The notes under the pieces were generated by a model. It worked only from the letters and a program-made list of their open reading frames with translations. It ran no database searches and had not been told where the DNA came from. DNA of 46,744 bases, taken from Hyphomicrobiales bacterium. GTDB taxonomy: Bacteria > Pseudomonadota > Alphaproteobacteria > Rhizobiales > Rhizobiaceae. Where the stretch lies: positions 1-46,744 of the forward strand of contig UBTY01000064.1 in assembly GCA_900468535.1 (NCBI GenBank), in the 5' to 3' direction. The translations under genes were made by a program, and so were the position numbers. Of the stretch, positions 43,207 through 46,744 are shown in pieces; within the stretch, counting starts at the first letter, position 1, and every line of letters starts with the position of its first letter.

Positions 43207-43231
43207 AACGCGGGCACATGCAGCCGGTTCC
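43207..43231 (-). promoter_or_regulatory. EcfG-like promoter of the DUF2934-receiver gene
   Basis: On the minus strand GGAAC-N16-CGTT is an exact match to the general-stress sigma factor consensus, 22 bases before the start codon at 43185. Confidence 0.65.
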
Positions 43232-43469
43232 GGATCCTTCCAATCGATCCACGGTTTTAGACGGGGTTTCTTCTAGCGATTCGTCGAACACTTAGGTGGG
43301 CGCATCGACCTTGGCGACGGACGTTGTGGAGGCGCAAAGGCGGATTGGCGGTCACCTTGATGAAAGCGGCTAGAATGCCTGTCAATCGACGGCGTACTCA
43401 GAGTTGCCGGGTCGTCAATCCGCGAACGCTCCATCGGAACGTGACAGCATGTCCCTCTACTGCCGCATC

Positions 43470-43495
43470 GGAACCAATTCAGCAGAGTATAAGTT
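43470..43495 (+). promoter_or_regulatory. EcfG-like promoter of the 90-aa gene
   Basis: GGAAC at 43470 is followed after 17 bases by AGTTT, 30 bases before the ATG at 43525. Fits the EcfG consensus apart from A instead of C before GTT. Confidence 0.6.
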
Positions 43496-43524
43496 TCCTC
43501 TAACCGCAACCGAGAGGTAGTCAG

Positions 43525-43797
43525 ATGCAGCTTATCGAAACCCATATCGGAAATTTGAACGAGGGGATGATCACAGTCGAGTTCCGCGGAGACGGCGACG
43601 AACTCGTGACTGTAAAGCTTGCTTCCGACGGATCACTCGACGGGGACGCAGCCGTGCGTCACGCAAAGGCCGTCCTTGTCCAAATCACGACCTTCAGCGA
43701 CGACCGGGACCCTTCGGAAGACGAGTTTCAACATTCGGTCGACGACGAAAAGGCGGCTGACGATCAAATGCTCGGCGCACCTCAAACTGCGAGCTGA
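43525..43797 (+). CDS. Hypothetical acidic protein (90 aa)
   Basis: MQLIETHIGNLNEGMITVEF then RGDGDELVTVKLASDGSLDG, AVRHAKAVLVQITTFSDDRD and an acidic disordered tail. The first 60 residues look like a small alpha/beta domain with one conserved-looking helix. I recognise no family. With an EcfG-like promoter in front it is probably a general-stress gene. Confidence 0.7.
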   Translation: MQLIETHIGNLNEGMITVEFRGDGDELVTVKLASDGSLDGDAAVRHAKAVLVQITTFSDDRDPSEDEFQHSVDDEKAADDQMLGAPQTAS

Positions 43798-44020
43798 AAT
43801 CTGGGCCAGGCTTCCACGTTTACCTGAATTCAACGCAGCCGTCGGGTCGTTCGCCCGGTCGCAGCTTTACGACTGCGGAACGCATTATTTTGGCACGCCG
43901 CTTTCCAGTTTGGGAGTGGTGGGCGAGACGCCCGCCGAGGTCTCCAACTGTGCGAGACGAGACGACGGCTATACGGTCGGCGGGAGCTCCGCGCGGATAC
44001 AGGCTGCACACAGCGCCTAA

Positions 44021-45115
44021 CTAGCGAGCATATCCCGAGATAGCAGACGCCGCGATGAAGCGTTCCTTCCCGAAATTATAATAATAGACGGCGAGAATTC
44101 GCCCCTCCTTGAGGACGACGGATCGGGGATAGCCGATGTCCGGCAGCACTGCGTCCCTGCGGATGTCAACCGGGTCTGACCAATTCCTTCCGCCGTCTAA
44201 GCTGGTGACCATCCGCAGGCCAGGGCGCTCGCCCCGAAAGCCATAGATAAGAGCGAGGCGTCGAGCATCCAACGGAACAAGGCTTCCAGGATTGCCGCCC
44301 GGGCCGGTGTCCTCGACTGGAATGCCGACCGACTCCCATGTTGCACCGCTGTCGTCGGAGCGAAATGCCTCGAGCCAGCCCAGTTGGTCAATTCCTCGAC
44401 CGCGTCGCACCACGCTCACTATGGCGCCGTCTGAAAGCCGCGCGCTCGACGGCATGATGGCGTAACCGTCTCCATCAAATGGAAGGGAACTCTTGCAATG
44501 AAACGTCAGCCCGCCATCAGTTGTTTCAACGCACAGGCACTGGCCTTCGGTGCCGTCGGATTTTGCTGCCGTCATCATAAAGAGAGCGTGGTCGCTTGAT
44601 AGTGGTACGACATCGGTCCGCGAGGCCAAGCCCTTAGGGTTGAGCCCTCTAAAGGAAAATGGCCCATCCCAACGCCGGCCGCGGTTTCTCGTGACGTAAA
44701 ACCAGCTACGGGCGCCTCCGTCGAGGCCGGTACGTGCTACCATCACGCCAATTTCAGGATCCAGGAAATTGACCCGTGCCGGAAGACCCGGAATGTCCTG
44801 CCCAAGCTGGGAGCCTGAGCGCAGTCGCTCGGTGAGATGCTCGTCGGCCGAAAGGCTCTCGCCCCCCGGCACGAAGCCCGAAAAATTCTCGGACGCCCAT
44901 GTGGCGCCGCCGTCCACGCTTCTCGCTTGCATTGGCTTGAATTCGTGGCTTTTGTCACGGGCGTGAAGCGCACCTTGCCCGCCCAGCCTTCCGTCCGCGA
45001 AGACGACAACGATTTCCTCGTCCCAAGCCCAAAGACCATAGTTGGCCGGCCATGCCGAAAAATGGCCAGGCTTACGAAAGACGTCATGATGGCTGATCTG
45101 AAACTGATGGCTCAT
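44021..45115 (-). CDS. Sialidase-like (BNR/Asp-box) beta-propeller protein
   Basis: The 364-residue protein contains repeated Asp-boxes (S-x-D-x-G-x-x-W): SVDGGATW, TRNRGRRW, TTDGGLTF, SDDSGATW and SLDGGRNW. These mark a six-bladed sialidase-type propeller. There is no signal peptide, so it is cytoplasmic, and the sialidase Arg triad cannot be assigned by eye; it could be a glycoside hydrolase or a non-catalytic propeller. Its ATG overlaps the SemiSWEET stop as ATGA, and the two genes form one transcript. Unknown substrate; a sugar-related role is suggested by the partner. Confidence 0.82.
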   Translation of the reverse strand: MSHQFQISHHDVFRKPGHFSAWPANYGLWAWDEEIVVVFADGRLGGQGALHARDKSHEFKPMQARSVDGGATWASENFSGFVPGGESLSADEHLTERLRSGSQLGQDIPGLPARVNFLDPEIGVMVARTGLDGGARSWFYVTRNRGRRWDGPFSFRGLNPKGLASRTDVVPLSSDHALFMMTAAKSDGTEGQCLCVETTDGGLTFHCKSSLPFDGDGYAIMPSSARLSDGAIVSVVRRGRGIDQLGWLEAFRSDDSGATWESVGIPVEDTGPGGNPGSLVPLDARRLALIYGFRGERPGLRMVTSLDGGRNWSDPVDIRRDAVLPDIGYPRSVVLKEGRILAVYYYNFGKERFIAASAISGYAR

Positions 45116-45372
45116 TTCCGACGCCCTCGCAGCTTCGCGGCGAGAATGAAGGTCGAAAGACAGAAGCAGATGCTGTTCGCAAGAATTATGGGAATCTCGC
45201 CCTTCATTAAGCCGAAAATGGTCCAGAGGGTGAAGCCGGTTACCGTCAGCAAGTACATTCTGATCGAGATCGCCGCTGTGTCCTTGGTTCGAGCGACCTT
45301 CATAGCCTGTGGAATGAAGCTAATTACAGAGCAGAAAGAGGCGGCATAGCCGATGAGAGAAACAGGATCCAT
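45112..45372 (-). CDS. SemiSWEET sugar transporter
   Basis: SemiSWEETs are 80-100 residue MtN3/PQ-loop proteins that dimerise and move sugars down their gradient. This 86-residue protein has three membrane helices, the PQ motif in VISFIPQAMKVARTKDTAA, and GFTLWTIFGLMKGEIPIILA with the expected Trp and Asn of the central helix. GAGGAG precedes the ATG at 45372. It is intact and is the first gene of an operon with the sialidase-like gene. An EcfG-like promoter lies 25 bases upstream. Confidence 0.93.
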   Translation of the reverse strand: MDPVSLIGYAASFCSVISFIPQAMKVARTKDTAAISIRMYLLTVTGFTLWTIFGLMKGEIPIILANSICFCLSTFILAAKLRGRRK

Positions 45373-45396
45373 GGGCTCCTCACAATTCTTTCATTG

Positions 45397-45421
45397 AACT
45401 TCATTCTCAGAAGGATGTTCC
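45397..45421 (-). promoter_or_regulatory. EcfG-like promoter of the SemiSWEET operon
   Basis: On the minus strand GGAAC-N16-AGTT, followed 25 bases later by the start codon of the SemiSWEET gene. Confidence 0.55.
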
Positions 45422-45804
45422 GTGTACCGAGCCGACACGAACAATACCTGAAGGCGGGTCCCTGAGACGCCCAACGATGACCTGTCGGACCTCCGTCAAC
45501 CACGTCATCAGCAGACAACCCTCTGTTTCGCCAGAGATCGGCGCGCTCATCTTGGATGCATATCCAATCGTCAGGGATGCCATAAGCCGTGTCGCAGCTT
45601 TGTTGATCGACGGAGGCGCGACAGAGGTTCCTTCACCATAGGCCTCGTAGGCCGAAACCGCGCGCTCGACCCTTCAATTGCGCTTCTAACGATCCTTCCG
45701 CCGGGTATATCCTTGCTCCTGGGAAATGGTCCAAAGTCCCATGATAAAACCTATCCCAGGATCACCAGTTTCCTTATGGAACCTAAGTGTTTTTGGTGGC
45801 AATC

Positions 45805-45824
45805 GTTCGCGGGCATTCGCGAAC
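45805..45824 (-). terminator. Hairpin after the nucleotidyltransferase-HEPN gene
   Basis: GTTCGCG and CGCGAAC form a perfect 7-base stem with a 6-base loop immediately after the stop codon at 45825. The T-run is poor, so termination strength is uncertain. Confidence 0.5.
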
Positions 45825-46744
45825 TCAGCTCGCTTCTATCTGCGAAAGACGTTCTTGGCAGACCGCCTTCACGGCTACTTGAAGGAGCTTCACATGCTCG
45901 GCCAACCATTCTAGTTCCTCGACGCTGATCTTGTACTTAGCCGAGTACCGCGCTTCGACATAAGCTCGTGAGAGTAGTTCAAAGCAACGCCGCGAAAAGC
46001 GCGTGTCGCGCGGCCACGCTGCTATCAGGCGAGCGTCCACATGCTCCGCTCTTGAGCGAAGAGCTTTTATTCGGTGGGATTTTGGGCTGTATAGCAGAGC
46101 GGTAAGTAAAAAACAGTGATACAGAGCCTCCGTCGCTTGATGAAGCAGAAATGCTCGCTGCTTTGGAAATGTTGTTCCCAGCGACTCTTGAGCGGACAAA
46201 AAACCTTCCGCGTTTGCCGACCACTCATCAAAGTAAAGTCGAGCTTCGCGACGCTGCTCGAGCGCCGTTTGGGGCTTCGGTTGGGCGAGCGGATATCCTG
46301 GCTTCTCGTAAAGAACGATGCCGTCCTTTGCGACATCGACGAAGAAGGGCCGGCCGCGCGAAAGCTGCTCGTTGACGTCATTGAGATCGTGGACGATCGG
46401 AACGACGGGCGTTTCGATCCTGCGGCTGAGCTGCTGGGTGAGCAGTTCGTTTTCGATCTCCTCCCAGAGTTCATGCTCTTCCGCGAAGGCCTTGGAGTTG
46501 ACGACGATCAGGAGATCGTAGTCGGACCGGTAGCCGCTGACCCGATCCTCGACCCAGTCACCGCGGGCGTAGGAACCGTAGAGGATGACCTTGAGGATTT
46601 TGCCGGCATTGCGCTTCTCGGAGAGCTTGGTCGACTGGAACTTCTCGACGCCAGCAAACACGATCTCGATGATGCGGGCAAGCTCGCGCCGCTTCCTGTC
46701 CGGCAGATGTTCGATATGGTCGGTCAAGGTCAAAGCAGCGTCGA
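45825..46744 (-). CDS. Nucleotidyltransferase-HEPN fusion protein (intact copy, 5' end beyond window)
   Basis: One frame covers about 306 residues to the window edge; by comparison with the broken copy about 8 N-terminal residues (ending KGFDAAL) lie outside or at the edge. Residues 1-100 are an MNT-type nucleotidyltransferase with KVILYGSYARGDW and SDYDLLIVV, the metal-binding motif. After a linker (VAKDGIVLYEKPGYPLAQPK) comes a HEPN domain: RAFLLHQATEALYHCFLLTA, SPKSHRIKALRSRAEHVDAR and LLSRAYVEARYSAKYKI. MntA and HepT are separate genes in the classical toxin-antitoxin pair; here they are fused. I do not see the RX4-6H RNase motif in the last HEPN helices, so ribonuclease activity is doubtful. 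Confidence 0.88.
   Translation of the reverse strand, partial: DAALTLTDHIEHLPDRKRRELARIIEIVFAGVEKFQSTKLSEKRNAGKILKVILYGSYARGDWVEDRVSGYRSDYDLLIVVNSKAFAEEHELWEEIENELLTQQLSRRIETPVVPIVHDLNDVNEQLSRGRPFFVDVAKDGIVLYEKPGYPLAQPKPQTALEQRREARLYFDEWSANAEGFLSAQESLGTTFPKQRAFLLHQATEALYHCFLLTALLYSPKSHRIKALRSRAEHVDARLIAAWPRDTRFSRRCFELLSRAYVEARYSAKYKISVEELEWLAEHVKLLQVAVKAVCQERLSQIEAS
46280..46744 (-). repeat. Long direct repeat, copy 2 (nucleotidyltransferase half)
   Basis: Same orientation as 10571-11040, about 35.7 kb away. It probably continues beyond the window edge. Confidence 0.85.

Larger units (their letters stand above)
45373..45824. other. Intergenic region between SemiSWEET and nucleotidyltransferase-HEPN genes
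   Basis: It carries the SemiSWEET promoter at its left end and a hairpin (45805-45824) at its right end. A leftward frame around 45440-45680 (GEGTSVAPPSINKAATRLMA) looks weakly protein-like but has no start and no recognisable family. Confidence 0.4.

Noticed and set aside
43820..44011. Leftward frame beginning MCSLY as a second SRAP protein
   Set aside because: Apart from the first residues nothing matches SRAP: no Glu or His active-site motifs, and it is only 63 codons.

Overview
The window looks like an accessory segment (plasmid or genomic island) of a Rhizobium/Agrobacterium-type alphaproteobacterium. The reasons are a split imuA-imuB-dnaE2 mutasome cassette under a direct-repeat SOS box (GAAC-N7-GAAC), HWE/HisKA_2-type light-sensing kinases, many small rhizobial-style hypothetical proteins, EcfG-like promoters (GGAAC-N16/17-AGTT or CGTT) and a flagellin tail of rhizobial type. 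No rRNA, tRNA, CRISPR array, replication gene or intact insertion sequence was recognised.

Layout. (1) 0-10 kb is a DNA-damage block. It holds a truncated dinB behind an SOS-controlled 142-residue unknown gene, a cold-shock protein, two small hypothetical genes, an SRAP (YedK/HMCES-like) protein beside a stand-alone ATP-dependent DNA ligase of the LigD-ligase type, and divergently the LexA-boxed imuA-imuB-dnaE2 operon. (2) 10-13 kb holds toxin-antitoxin-like genes: a frameshifted nucleotidyltransferase-HEPN fusion, a class II Fic protein with an inverted-repeat operator over its start codon, and a decayed AbiE pair. (3) 13-30 kb is dominated by broken genes: SDR, ion channel, yellow/SMP-30-like protein, DUF72, tyrosine recombinase, GH13 glucosidase, flagellin tail, photolyase and others. 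Between them lie intact treZ, a Crp/Fnr regulator, a small lipoprotein, an SDR, folE and a carboxylesterase. (4) 30-38 kb holds htpG and a light-sensing cluster: a LOV histidine kinase with its response regulator, divergent from a bacteriophytochrome kinase. (5) 38-46 kb holds a PHB-depolymerase-like esterase, a membrane-anchored DUF883-like protein, a tightly overlapping four-gene operon with a GFA-family protein, a KGG-like repeat protein, a DUF2934-receiver protein and a SemiSWEET/sialidase-like operon. Four of these transcription units carry EcfG-like promoter matches.

The window ends inside a second, intact nucleotidyltransferase-HEPN gene in the same orientation as the broken copy at 10-11 kb. 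The two nucleotidyltransferase halves are about 96% identical by eye, so they form long direct repeats bracketing about 35 kb.

How the genes fit together: the left part is an SOS-inducible mutagenic repair module. The right part looks like a general-stress and light-response module. The middle is a zone of repeated recombination and decay, with about twenty broken genes and several junctions that cut two genes at once. Some single-base frameshifts could be sequencing errors, but the long genes (dnaE2, htpG, treZ, bphP) are intact, so most of the decay is probably real.
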